Source of the DNA: CALJDF01 sp038121105
Lineage (GTDB): Bacteria > Pseudomonadota > Alphaproteobacteria > SHVP01
Direction: 5' to 3'
Assembly (NCBI GenBank): GCA_038121105.1
Contig: JAYONB010000008.1
Location: 62,001 to 126,000, forward strand
Length of the DNA: 64,000 nt
Made by a program: the position numbers and the translations under genes. The notes beneath the pieces are model-generated. The model did no database searches, was not told the origin of the DNA, and worked only from the letters and a program-made list of their open reading frames with translations. How positions within the stretch are numbered: position 1 is the first letter of the stretch; each line of letters starts with the position of its first letter. This document shows positions 41,399-50,552 of the stretch, in pieces.

Positions 41399-42327
41399 GC
41401 CAATCGGATCCTAGGGTTAAGGTAGGTGTAGCCGATGTCGGCCAGGGTTTGCGTGGTGACGGCTACAAAAACGGCCACCATCGTGCAGGCTTCGATCAGA
41501 AAGATGTCTTGGTTGAGGGAGGCCTCCAAAAGCAGACCGCCGAATCCCTTGTAGGCAAAAAAGAACTCAACCACGATGACGCCCGACAGAAGCCAGTTCA
41601 CCTGCAACATGATGACGGTGAAGGGTGCGATCAGTGCATTGCGGAGCGCGTGCCTGAACACCACGCGTTTGAACGGTAGTCCTTTGAGGACTGCCGTGCG
41701 GATATACGGCGTTGTCATCACCTCGGCCATCGAGGCGCGCGTCATCCGCGTGACGTAGCCGACGTCGTACAGGATCAGCACCATCACCGGTAGGAACAAC
41801 TGAAGCGGGTCGAATCCGTCCGTCATGCCCGAGGTGCCGGGTAACAGTCCCAACGAGAAGACGAAGATCGCCGAAAGAAACACGGCGCTAGCGAATTCGG
41901 GTACCGACGTCGTTATGATGCTGGTGATGGAGATGGCCCGGTCGAGCGCGGAGCCCTCCCGCATCCCGGCCAACACGCCAAGGGTCAGCGACAGCGGCAC
42001 CAAAATGGCGAAGGTCCAAAATGCCAGGATCGCCGTGTTCCAAAGGCGGGGCCAGAGCACGTCGGCGACCGGTGTTTTGAACCGCACCGATTCCCCGAAA
42101 TCGCCTGTCAGCATGCCGCCCAACCATCTCAGGTAGCGCGTCCACATCGGGTCGAGGTAGCCGTTGGCCTCGAGCCACAACGTGCGCTGTTCTTCGGACG
42201 AGTAGGGGCCCAAGACCTTCGTTGCGACGCTGCCGGGCTGAAGCTCCAGTAGTACGAACAGGAGCAGCGACACGATCAGCATGGTGAGGATCATGAGCCC
42301 GAAGCGTTTGGTAATGAAAAAGAGCAT
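41395..42327 (-). CDS. Dipeptide/oligopeptide ABC transporter permease, DppB type
   Basis: The protein has 310 residues starting MLFFITKRFGLMILTMLIVS, a standard DppB N-terminus. I use the ATG at 42327 rather than the open frame to 42396, which crosses part of the preceding terminator. The coupling loop region reads RMTRASMAEVMTTPYIRTA. It partners DppC. The binding-protein gene lies upstream and is separated by a terminator hairpin, so the permeases are probably made at a lower level than the binding protein. Confidence 0.92.
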   Translation of the reverse strand: MLFFITKRFGLMILTMLIVSLLLFVLLELQPGSVATKVLGPYSSEEQRTLWLEANGYLDPMWTRYLRWLGGMLTGDFGESVRFKTPVADVLWPRLWNTAILAFWTFAILVPLSLTLGVLAGMREGSALDRAISITSIITTSVPEFASAVFLSAIFVFSLGLLPGTSGMTDGFDPLQLFLPVMVLILYDVGYVTRMTRASMAEVMTTPYIRTAVLKGLPFKRVVFRHALRNALIAPFTVIMLQVNWLLSGVIVVEFFFAYKGFGGLLLEASLNQDIFLIEACTMVAVFVAVTTQTLADIGYTYLNPRIRLA

Positions 42328-42353
42328 CTGGACTCGATGAGAATGCGGTCGTT

Positions 42354-42396
42354 TAAAAAAATGGGCCGGCTGGCGCGTGCGCCGATGCCGGCCCAA
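42354..42396 (-). terminator. Attenuating terminator between the peptide-binding protein and permease genes
   Basis: On the minus strand, arms GGGCCGGC (42394-42387) and GCCGGCCC (42370-42363) enclose a GC-rich loop with its own small hairpin and are followed by ATTTTTTT. It lies about 25 bases after the binding-protein stop codon and 30 bases before the dppB-type start, so it should reduce read-through into the permease genes. Confidence 0.85.
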
Positions 42397-42418
42397 ATAG
42401 AATTTGCGCGCGGATCGT

Positions 42419-44092
42419 TTAGGCGAGCCACGCCTTGTTGTAATGGTGTTCGAACGCGACCTGGGCGTAGATGTTTTTCACTCGCGTGTTGCGCGCCACG
42501 AACACCGAGCGCCAGAACGTCTGCGCGATCACGGCGTCGTCCTGCAGCACCTTCTGGACCTTTGCCATCACCTTGCGCCGTTCGTTGACGTCGGCCAATC
42601 CACCGGCTTCGTCCAACAGTTTGTCGAACTCAGGGTTGTTGTAGGACGTTTCGTTCCACGCTACACCCGAACGATAGGCCAGGTTAAGGACTTGCACGCC
42701 GAGCGCGCGGTGCGTCCATGAGGTGAAACCGAACGGTGTCGACAGCCAGCGGTCCCAATAGGTGCCGCCCGGCATGATGTTGATTTCCAGATCGATCCCC
42801 GCTGGTTTCACCATTTCGGCGATCGCCTTACAGGTGTTTTGCTCCCATGTCGGGTTGGCAACGCAGTCGATGCGGAGCTTCAGGCCGTTCGGATGTCCGG
42901 CTTCGGCCAGCAGGCGTTTTGCTTTCGCGTAGTCCTGCTTGAGCGGCGGCAGATCGGCGTGCTCGGGGTGAACCGGTGCGACATGATAGTCGTCACCCAC
43001 GGCGCCAAAACCGCCGTACACCACTTCGAGAATCCGCGGCCGATCCAAGCAAGCTTGGATCGCCTGGCGCACCTTCAGATTGTCGAACGGCGCTTCGGTG
43101 ACTTTCATCCGCGCTACGCCGGCTTGCGCCGTCACGGCCTGCATGACCTCGATGTTGGGGAGACCCCGCATCGTGGGAACCTGTTCGACACTGGTTTGGT
43201 AGTTGGTGTCGACCTGCCCCGAGGCGAATGCCGCAATTTCGGCCGCCGGATCGTCGCCATTGTCCACGTAGGTGATTTGGTCGAGGTAGACATCGCCGTT
43301 CCAGTGCGGCGCGTTGCGCTTCTTCAGGACCGCGACTTCGCCGACGCCGAAGCGATCGAGCGAAAATGCGCCGGTGCCGACCGCGTTCTTCGACCAGTCG
43401 CCACCGCTGAAGTCGCGGTGCGCAATCAATGCCGGATAGTCCGCCATGGATTCCGGGAGCGACAGATCCGGCCGGTTGAGATGGAAGCGAACGGTATGGG
43501 CGTCGACGCGCTCCAATGCCCCGGACGCCATTTTGGTCGTCATCTTGGGCTTGCCGTTCTCATCTTTCTCGCCGGTCTCGACCGTTTCGGTCATCGAGCT
43601 GAAGCGACCTTGATTCGACGAACCGGTCGCCGGGTCGAGCCAGCGCTCGAAATTGGCGATGACGTCGTCTGACCCGAATTCGTCGCCGTTCGACCATTTT
43701 ACGCCTTTGCGCAAGTTAAAGGTCCACGTCTTGAGGTCGTCGGAAACGTTCCAGCTTTCGGCAAGGTGCGGCTGTGCGACGTTGTTTTTGTCGATCTGTA
43801 CCAGCGGCTCGATGACGTGCCGCGCAACGTTGCCCTTTTCGCCCCAGTCGAAGATCGCCGGATCGGATACTTCTTTGACGTTCATCGAAACGCGAAGATT
43901 GCCGCCGAATTTAGGGGTGCCCTGCGCGAACGCGTTGCGCGGCGTGGCGCCGACCATGGCGTAGGCGGCGGCCGCTGAAACGCCCAGCACGGCGGCGCTT
44001 TGAACGAACTGCCGACGATCGATCTCGCCCTTCTTTAGTTGGTTCACCAGTTCAGGAATGTGCGGATGGGTCGTTTTGTCGTCATGCGTCAT
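42419..44092 (-). CDS. Peptide/nickel-type ABC transporter substrate-binding protein
   Basis: The protein has 557 residues from the ATG at 44092 with GGAGG 10 bases upstream; the frame is open to 44164. Residues about 24-55 carry a twin-arginine-like signal (DRRQFVQSAAVLGVSAAAAYAM). The mature part matches SBP_bac_5: HLAESWNVSDDLKTWTFNLR, KGVKWSNGDEFGSDDV and a C-terminal lobe with RSVFVARNTRVKNIYAQ. It delivers peptides, or less likely other solutes, to the DppBCDF-like transporter. An AT-rich region with nested palindromes upstream is the likely control site. Confidence 0.9.
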   Translation of the reverse strand: MTHDDKTTHPHIPELVNQLKKGEIDRRQFVQSAAVLGVSAAAAYAMVGATPRNAFAQGTPKFGGNLRVSMNVKEVSDPAIFDWGEKGNVARHVIEPLVQIDKNNVAQPHLAESWNVSDDLKTWTFNLRKGVKWSNGDEFGSDDVIANFERWLDPATGSSNQGRFSSMTETVETGEKDENGKPKMTTKMASGALERVDAHTVRFHLNRPDLSLPESMADYPALIAHRDFSGGDWSKNAVGTGAFSLDRFGVGEVAVLKKRNAPHWNGDVYLDQITYVDNGDDPAAEIAAFASGQVDTNYQTSVEQVPTMRGLPNIEVMQAVTAQAGVARMKVTEAPFDNLKVRQAIQACLDRPRILEVVYGGFGAVGDDYHVAPVHPEHADLPPLKQDYAKAKRLLAEAGHPNGLKLRIDCVANPTWEQNTCKAIAEMVKPAGIDLEINIMPGGTYWDRWLSTPFGFTSWTHRALGVQVLNLAYRSGVAWNETSYNNPEFDKLLDEAGGLADVNERRKVMAKVQKVLQDDAVIAQTFWRSVFVARNTRVKNIYAQVAFEHHYNKAWLA

Positions 44093-44395
44093 AGAATCGT
44101 GTCCTCCGGAGTCGTTTTCCGTTTTCCGAAACGGGTTCATCGTGGTCGAGGGGTCCTTCTTCAAATATTTAGTTCAGTAACAGAAGTTAAAAAGCGGCTT
44201 AGTCTTCCGATACCAAAGTAATGAAGGGGTTGAATCGGCAATTACTTGAAATATCAAGTGATCACTTCGATTTCACTTGATCTAAGCCTTATTATTCCGG
44301 TGCCTGCCCGATGAGTCAAATCGGCACACGACATCAGTCCGTGATCTTGCGGACAATGCGAAAACAATTATGCGAGATCGGCGGGGGGGTAGGGC
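44093..44395. promoter_or_regulatory. AT-rich control region with nested palindromes
   Basis: This gap lies upstream of the peptide-binding-protein gene and downstream of the CHASE2 cyclase, both on the minus strand. Between 44244 and 44282 it contains ACTTGA-AATA-TCAAGT (44244-44259), the overlapping perfect palindrome AAGTGATCACTT (44256-44267) and a further ACTTGATC (44275-44282). Its composition is clearly lower in GC than the surrounding genes. A cooperative operator is the simplest reading; the regulator is unknown. Confidence 0.45.
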
Positions 44396-46663
44396 TTATT
44401 TGGAGGTGGCGACGAAGACGCCGTCCCAATCCTCGCCCGGCGGGTCGGCGCGATAGGCGGCGATGCGCTCGTCGTACAAATCGTAAAGCACGTCGAGCCC
44501 GCCAAGGCCGTGCTTTTCGCCGTTGGTTTGACGCGCGAGGTCGCGGCATTCGTTGATCAGTGCCGACGCGGCATCCCATTGCTGGTCCCGGTAGGCCACG
44601 ATCATCGCTTCGTGCTTTGTCTCAAGTGCTTGAAAGGCCGGGGTTGCGGCTTCTTTCGCATCGCCGCGCAGGCCGTAGATCAGCACCGGTTCGGTCTTCC
44701 CCTTCACCGCGATGAGGTCTAACTCGATGGTGGCGAATTCGGGCGCTTCTTTGCGAGTCTCTTGCCCGATCACGACGCCGACGCCGTAGTTCTTGGACTG
44801 ACCCTCCAGCCGCGCCGCTAGGTTGACCGCATCGCCGAGGACCGAGTAGTCGAAGCGTTTGTCGGATCCCATATTACCGACGCAACACTCGCCCGAGTTC
44901 AAGCCAATTCCAATATTGATCGGGTAGTGCGGGCGGTCTTCGCGCTCTGCTTCCTGGCGTAGGTCTTCGTTCAGGCCGTGCAGCGCATCGAACATGGCGA
45001 GCGCCGACTCAAGCCCGTGTGCGGCGTGTTTCGTGTCGTCAAGCGGCGCATTCCAAAACGCCATGATGCAATCGCCCATGTACTTGTCGATCGTTCCGCG
45101 TCGCGCCAGGATCATGTCGGTCATGGGCGTGAGAAAGCGGTTGATCAGTTTGGTTAGCCCCGTCGGATCGGTTTTGAACTGTTCGGAGATCGTGGTGAAG
45201 CCGCGGATATCGCAGAACAGCAACGTCATATCGCGCATTTCGCCGCCCAGCACGAGGCGCTCGGGCTCGTCCGCTAGTTGTTCGACCAGTGCCGGCGACA
45301 GGTACTGACTGAACGCGCCACGTACTTGGCGCTTCTCCGCCTCGGTGCGCAAAAAGTTGAGCAAGGAACTCGACATATAAACCAGCACGACGACCGCCGA
45401 CGCATAGATCGGGTCCAGCAGCCAAAGCTGATCTTTGTAAAGGTACCAGGACGCGGCGATCGCTACGGCAATGCCCAGGCCGCCGACTAGCGCGCTCACA
45501 AGCGCGCCGGCGCGGGGCAGGATCAACAAGAGAATGAGGCCGAGCAAGATCATGTACAGGATCTCGGCGCCTTCCGCCCAATCCGGTCGCTCAAGAAAAT
45601 GGTCGAGCAGTATTTGTTCCACGGCTTGGACGTGGACCTCGACGCCGGGCGCCGCGGCTTGCAACGGCGTCGCCCTGATATCGAAAAGGCCGGCGGCCGA
45701 GGTTCCAATAAAAATGATCTGGCCGTCCACCAGCGTGGGGTCGAAGTCGGGGCTGAAAACCTGCCAGGCCGGTATGCGGCGCTCCGGTACATTGCCGGTG
45801 AAGTGCAGCCACATCCGGCCCTGGGGGCCGGTCGGCAGTTCGTAATTGCCGATCTTTACATTGTTCAGCCCCAACTTGACGCCGCCATAGCCGACTTCGC
45901 CGCTTGCACCGGTCGTTTTGATGACATACGTCCGCGCACCCTGAATGACGCGCAACACCTCGGCGGTAAGTGACGGGTAGGGGTTGCTCTGGCCTTCGAG
46001 CCTCAAAAACATCGGTACTCGCCGGATGATGCCGTCTCGTTCGGCAACCAAGTTGAACGAGCCGTTTCCGGTTGCGGCCTCAGAGAGAATTTCAAGGTTG
46101 CCGACTGCGCCGGTAAACCCAAACAGGTAGTCGAGGGGATTGTCGCCGCCATAGGCAAACGACGCTTTCTGCTTCGGCACGCGCGGCAGATTCGCGTCGC
46201 CGGTCAAGACGAACCCGGTAATGACCGGGGCCTGCGCGATCACGTCGGCCAAGATGGAATCGTGGTCAGGCAAGTTGTCGAGGTTCTTCTTCAACGCTTC
46301 GACCTCGCGGGTCAGCGGCCAAAGGTCGACGATATATTCCGGCGAGGTCCGGTCGGGTTCGGCAAACACGATATCGAAGACGATGACCGCCGCACCGGCA
46401 TTGGCCAACTGCGCGATCAGCTGGGCGACAAAGGTACGCGGCCACGGCCACTGCCCGATGCGTTCGAGCGATTCGTCGTCGAGGTCGACGTATTTGACGG
46501 GCACCGGCACGTATTCGCGTGGTGCGATGCGCTGGTACACGTCGAAAACCCGCATCCGTAGTTCTTCGACCTGAGGCACGGAAACCCGAGCGCCGACTGC
46601 GAGGGCGATCAGGACCAGCGGGATCAGGATGTGGTGGGCGCGTCGAAGGCGGGTCAGCATCAA
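44396..46663 (-). CDS. CHASE2-domain adenylate cyclase
   Basis: The protein has 755 residues. An N-terminal transmembrane helix (LIPLVLIALAVGARVSV) is followed by a CHASE2 extracellular sensor (about 30-340, with YVDLDDESLERIGQWPWPR and VIVFDIVFAEPDR), then three further hydrophobic helices (about 350-430) and a class III cyclase domain. Key cyclase residues are in LLFCDIRGFTTI, IDKYMGDCIMAFW and LGDAVNLAARLEG. It is predicted to sense an unknown periplasmic signal and make cAMP. The tail PPGEDWDGVFVATSK matches the end of the GAF cyclase at 34-36 kb. It lies 56 bases downstream of the HD-GYP gene. Confidence 0.92.
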   Translation of the reverse strand: MMLTRLRRAHHILIPLVLIALAVGARVSVPQVEELRMRVFDVYQRIAPREYVPVPVKYVDLDDESLERIGQWPWPRTFVAQLIAQLANAGAAVIVFDIVFAEPDRTSPEYIVDLWPLTREVEALKKNLDNLPDHDSILADVIAQAPVITGFVLTGDANLPRVPKQKASFAYGGDNPLDYLFGFTGAVGNLEILSEAATGNGSFNLVAERDGIIRRVPMFLRLEGQSNPYPSLTAEVLRVIQGARTYVIKTTGASGEVGYGGVKLGLNNVKIGNYELPTGPQGRMWLHFTGNVPERRIPAWQVFSPDFDPTLVDGQIIFIGTSAAGLFDIRATPLQAAAPGVEVHVQAVEQILLDHFLERPDWAEGAEILYMILLGLILLLILPRAGALVSALVGGLGIAVAIAASWYLYKDQLWLLDPIYASAVVVLVYMSSSLLNFLRTEAEKRQVRGAFSQYLSPALVEQLADEPERLVLGGEMRDMTLLFCDIRGFTTISEQFKTDPTGLTKLINRFLTPMTDMILARRGTIDKYMGDCIMAFWNAPLDDTKHAAHGLESALAMFDALHGLNEDLRQEAEREDRPHYPINIGIGLNSGECCVGNMGSDKRFDYSVLGDAVNLAARLEGQSKNYGVGVVIGQETRKEAPEFATIELDLIAVKGKTEPVLIYGLRGDAKEAATPAFQALETKHEAMIVAYRDQQWDAASALINECRDLARQTNGEKHGLGGLDVLYDLYDERIAAYRADPPGEDWDGVFVATSK

Positions 46664-46719
46664 ATACAGCCGTTACGTCGGGTCATAACGGACAGACTAC
46701 GCGCTCCGGCGGCGCGGCT

Positions 46720-47946
46720 CTAGGTGTCCGCGAACTCCTGCCAAATCTTGTCGAAACCTTCGTGGTTACGGCTAAAGATTTCGATCAGGCCGGGGTCGAA
46801 ATGCCCGCTTGGGTCCAGTCGTTCGTCTCCGTTGATGATGACGTCAACCGTTTGATCGTGGGAATAGGCGGGCTTGTAAGAGCGTTCGGCTCGCAGCGCG
46901 TCGTATGTATCGGCCAGCGCCACGATCCGGGCCGAGATCGGAATTTCTTCGCCCTTTACGCCATGGGGATAGCCTGACCCATCCCACTTCTCGTGGTGGA
47001 AAAGCGCGATTTCGGCCGCCAGTTTCAGCCGATGCGAATGGGAAAGAATTTGAAAACCGAAAATGGGGTGTTGGTCCATTTGCTGACGTTCGGCCGCCGT
47101 CAACTCGCCGCCCTTGTTTAAGATCCCTTGGTCGACGCTTAGCTTGCCCACGTCGTGCAGCTGCGCCGAGTACCGTATCTCTTCGCAAAACTCCCGCGGC
47201 ATGCCGAGGCGCTGCGCCAGATAGTATGCGTATTCGTTCACGCGCACGATGTGGTTTCCGGTGCCTTCGTCATGGATCTCCGCGGCCCGCGCCAGAAGAC
47301 TAATAGACAACTTGAACGCTTCTTCGGTTTCCTCTTGAAGTTGCCCGATCCGTTCACGTTGCCGCGCCAGCGCCTTGTTGCGCTGTCGCAGTTTGACGTT
47401 TTTCTTTTCGATCTGTTCGAGGTTGTCTGTGCGTTCGACGTAGCCTGAGATCACCGCGGCGACTTCCATCAGGTCTTCGACGGTGTCGTCGGCAAAGGGA
47501 TTTTTCCTTTCGGCGTCGCGCTGCATCATCAGCTCGATAACGGCGACCACACGGCCTTGGAACGTCATGATCGGAAAACACATCAACGCGCCGACATCGA
47601 ACCCGGGCGCCTCTAACGCAGCGTTGAACCGGTAGGGCCGCGCATGGGGAACGCGTTTAACGTCGTTCAAGGAAACGACTTCGCCGGACCCGGCAACGTA
47701 ACCCGCGATCGTCGCCGCATTGAGGGGAATGGCGTTGTCCGGTGCCGCCCGGCTCGTCGAAATCGCATTCTGTCGGGCAAGGGGCGCAAGAACCCGTTCG
47801 CGCCCGCGGCGGCGCACGATATAGGCCGTGCCTGCATCCGAACCGGTCATCTCACGGCATTTGCCGAGGAAGCGGTCGAGAAGCTGACTGACGCTGCGCG
47901 GCGCGTCTTTCTCGACATGCGCCAGTAATTCAAGAACGAGACTCAT
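46720..47946 (-). CDS. GAF and HD-GYP domain protein, probable c-di-GMP phosphodiesterase
   Basis: The protein has 408 residues from the ATG at 47946; the frame reaches 48006 with a TTG. An N-terminal GAF domain (about 15-165) is joined through a coiled coil (about 170-205) to an HD-GYP domain. The HD-GYP marks are present: AQLHDVGKLSV and HHEKWDGSGYP, with further conserved His in TGNHIVRVNEYA. Family members hydrolyse cyclic di-GMP. It lies upstream of the CHASE2 cyclase on the same strand, so cAMP and c-di-GMP control may be linked. The GAF ligand is unknown. Confidence 0.88.
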   Translation of the reverse strand: MSLVLELLAHVEKDAPRSVSQLLDRFLGKCREMTGSDAGTAYIVRRRGRERVLAPLARQNAISTSRAAPDNAIPLNAATIAGYVAGSGEVVSLNDVKRVPHARPYRFNAALEAPGFDVGALMCFPIMTFQGRVVAVIELMMQRDAERKNPFADDTVEDLMEVAAVISGYVERTDNLEQIEKKNVKLRQRNKALARQRERIGQLQEETEEAFKLSISLLARAAEIHDEGTGNHIVRVNEYAYYLAQRLGMPREFCEEIRYSAQLHDVGKLSVDQGILNKGGELTAAERQQMDQHPIFGFQILSHSHRLKLAAEIALFHHEKWDGSGYPHGVKGEEIPISARIVALADTYDALRAERSYKPAYSHDQTVDVIINGDERLDPSGHFDPGLIEIFSRNHEGFDKIWQEFADT

Positions 47947-48266
47947 GCCGCTCGATTTGTCCGTACCGAAAGGGGCACCATACGCACCCGGGGCGATTGC
48001 CTGCAATCGGGCCGTTGGAAGGCAATCTGCAATCCATCTTCGGCGATTGTGGTTGCCATCGTGTTAAGACGCCGACCTCGCCGAATCGCACCGTCCGAGA
48101 CGATGTCTACCTTGACGTTGGGTCAATTGCGCTGCCGTATTTTTCATTCCCGCTGCTTGGTCCGGCGCAACGTTATCGATAGTGTTTGGTTAAGCAGGCG
48201 GGTAGGGGCGATCCGGTTGAGACCGGTTACGTGCCCGTCGGCAGGTCATTCGATGGGAGGTTAATC
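47947..48266. promoter_or_regulatory. Divergent control region between the HD-GYP gene and aapJ
   Basis: This 320-base gap separates divergent genes and should hold both promoters. An inverted repeat TTGAC-GTTGG-GTCAA is at 48112-48126. A weak sigma-70-like pair, TTGGTC (48157-48162) and TAGTGT (48180-48185) with 17 bases between, could drive aapJ. A GGGAGG ribosome site (48255-48260) precedes the aapJ ATG by 6 bases. I see no gene in the gap. Confidence 0.35.
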
Positions 48267-49292
48267 ATGAAATAGATCAAATATCTTGGCGCAGCACTTG
48301 TCGCGTCCGCCGTCATTGGCGCCGCGTCGGTCAGCCACGCCGCAACGCTGGACGACGTCCGCGATGCGGGTGTTCTCAAGTGTGGCATCAACACCGGCTT
48401 GCCGGGATTCGCCTATACCGACGACTCCGGCAACTGGACCGGGTTCGACGTCGCGTTCTGCAAAGCGGTTGCCGCCGCCGTGCTGGGCGACGGCGACAAA
48501 GTGCAGTTCGTCAATCTAACTGGCGCCAATCGTTTCCCAGCGTTGGCATCCGGCGAAATTGACTTGTTGTCGCGTAACACAACCTGGACGTTTTCGCGTG
48601 ACGTCGACCTCGGCTTCACCTTCGTCGGTGTGAACTACTACGACGGGCAAGGCTTCATCGGTCGCAAATCGCTCGGCGTAAAAAGCGCCAAGGAACTCGA
48701 CGGTGCGTCGGTATGCATTCAGACCGGTACGACAACCGAGCTCAACCTCGCGGACTTCTTCCGGGTGAATAACATTTCCTACGAACCGGTGCCGATCGAA
48801 ACCAACGAAGAAGCGCGGGTCGCTTATCTCGCCGAGCGGTGCGATGTCTATACGACGGATGCTTCCGGTTTGGCCGCGACCAAAACCACGTTCGAAAACG
48901 CCGATGACCACATGGTGTTCCCGGAGATCATCTCGAAAGAGCCGCTCGGGCCGCTGGTCCGTCAGGGCGACGACCAGTGGGCGGACATCGCACGTTGGAC
49001 GCTCAATGCTTTGATCAATGCCGAGGAGTACGGCGTTACGCAAGCCAACGTCGGTCAGATGATGAACGGTACGGACAATCCGGAAGTGAACCGGATGCTC
49101 GGTAACGAAGGCTCGCTCGGGTCCATGCTTGGCCTTGATAAGGACTGGGCGGTGAACGTGATCAAGGCCGTGGGCAACTACGGCGAGATCTTCGACCGCT
49201 TCCTTGGTCCCAACACCGCGCTCGCCTTGGAGCGCGGTAAGAACGCGTTGTATACGCAGGGTGGGCTCCTCTACGCCCCGCCGATGCGATAG
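48267..49292 (+). CDS. aapJ: General L-amino-acid ABC transporter binding protein AapJ, with amber codon at position 3
   Basis: From the ATG at 48267, with a good GGGAGG site, the frame reads Met-Lys-TAG and then continues open to 49292. After the TAG come IKYLGAALVASAVIGAAS, a clear signal peptide ending SHA-ATL, and a mature AapJ: LDDVRDAGVLKCGINTGLPG, GANRFPALASGEIDLLSRNT, and GPLVRQGDDQWADIARWTLN. The next in-frame ATG, GTG or TTG is only at 48399, which would lose the signal peptide and part of the mature domain. The codon is most simply a CAG or AAG changed to TAG, by mutation or sequence error. The rest of the gene and its transporter operon look intact. It should bind a broad range of L-amino acids. 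Confidence 0.85.
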
Positions 49293-49299
49293 GAAGGGC

Positions 49300-49338
49300 T
49301 GTGCGCCGCCCGTTCATGGGCGGCGCACATTCTTTTTT
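49300..49338 (+). terminator. Attenuating terminator between aapJ and aapQ
   Basis: Arms TGTGCGCCGCCC (49300-49311) and GGGCGGCGCACA (49318-49329) form a perfect 12-bp stem with a 6-base loop, followed by a T-rich run (TTCTTTTTTT). It lies just after the aapJ stop and about 30 bases before aapQ, and should make the binding protein more abundant than the permeases. Confidence 0.9.
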
Positions 49339-49370
49339 TAGCCTAACGATTTCGTAGCGAGCGAGAGCCA

Positions 49371-50552
49371 GTGGCCGTCGCAGGCGCGCCAGTAGGTTTT
49401 GAACTCCGCCGTATCTGGAGTGACGAGCGCGCCCGAAGCGCGCTATTCCAGATTCTTGTCGTCCTAGGGCTTGCCCTCTTGGTCGCGTTTTTCGTGGCCA
49501 ATACGATCGCCAATCTCCAGGCGCGTGGCCTCGATCCCGGTTTCGGGTTCTTCAGCGAACAAGCATTCTTCGACATCAATCAAAAACTCATCGACTACTC
49601 GTCGCAGTCGACATTCGGTCGTGCGCTTGTCGTTGGTCTGCTCAACACCCTGTTGGTATCGGCGCTCGGCATCATCGCCGCCACCGTCATTGGCTTCGTG
49701 GCTGGGATCCTCCGCCTTTCGAACAACTGGTTGGTCGGCCGGCTAATCGGCGTTTACGTCGAATTCACACGCAACGTTCCGGTCTTGCTACAGATCATCT
49801 TCTGGTGGTCGATTCTCACCGGTTTGCCCAAGGTCGCCGACAGTCTTTCGATTGGCAGCGCATTGTTTCTCAACAATCGCGGCGTTCGGATGCCGGCACC
49901 CATTCTCGAGAATGGGTTTGGTTGGGTCGCGATCTTCTTCGTCCTCGGCATTGTCGCGGCGTTGATCGTGGGCCGGTGGGCACACCGTCGACATATGGCG
50001 ACGGGCCAACCGTTCCCGATGCTGTGGGTCGGCCTCGGATTGGTGATCGTCCCAACCCTGATCGTCTATTTCGCGCTCGGCCAGCCGCTCGACTGGGACG
50101 TCCCCGAGCGGACGAGGTTCAACTTCCGCGGTGGCTTCAACGTGACGCCCGAGCTGGTTGCGTTATGGTGGGCGCTGGCGACCTATACGGGCGCATTTAT
50201 CTCGGAGATCGTTCGGGCCGGCATTCTTTCCGTTAGCAAAGGGCAGTCAGAGGCTGCCCATGCGCTGGGACTGCGGCCCGGGCTGACGATGCGCAAAATC
50301 ATCATCCCCCAAGCGTTGCGGGTCATCATTCCGCCGCTGACGAGTCAATACCTCAACCTCACCAAGAACTCTTCGCTCGCGATCGCCATCGGCTACCAAG
50401 ACTTCGTGTCGATCGGCAACACGGTCCTGAACCAAAGCGGCCAAGCGATCGAGGTCGTCGCGATTTGGATGGTCGTCTACCTAAGTCTTAGCTTGGGCAC
50501 CTCGGCGTTCATGAACTGGTACAACAGCCACATTGCGTTGGTGGAGCGATGA
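49371..50552 (+). CDS. aapQ: General L-amino-acid ABC transporter permease AapQ
   Basis: The protein has 393 residues with a GTG start. It is longer than ordinary His/Glu-type permeases because of the extra membrane segments typical of AapQ. The N-terminus GFELRRIWSDERARSALFQI and FTRNVPVLLQIIFWW are characteristic, and the coupling loop reads KGQSEAAHALGLRPGLTMRK. It forms a heterodimeric channel with AapM. Its stop overlaps the aapM start by 4 bases. Confidence 0.93.
   Translation: MAVAGAPVGFELRRIWSDERARSALFQILVVLGLALLVAFFVANTIANLQARGLDPGFGFFSEQAFFDINQKLIDYSSQSTFGRALVVGLLNTLLVSALGIIAATVIGFVAGILRLSNNWLVGRLIGVYVEFTRNVPVLLQIIFWWSILTGLPKVADSLSIGSALFLNNRGVRMPAPILENGFGWVAIFFVLGIVAALIVGRWAHRRHMATGQPFPMLWVGLGLVIVPTLIVYFALGQPLDWDVPERTRFNFRGGFNVTPELVALWWALATYTGAFISEIVRAGILSVSKGQSEAAHALGLRPGLTMRKIIIPQALRVIIPPLTSQYLNLTKNSSLAIAIGYQDFVSIGNTVLNQSGQAIEVVAIWMVVYLSLSLGTSAFMNWYNSHIALVER

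Noticed and set aside
48267..49292. TAG as a reassigned (sense) codon in this genome
   Set aside because: TAG ends the FAD oxidoreductase, LivF, LivJ-like, cytochrome c and other genes here, so it works as a normal stop.
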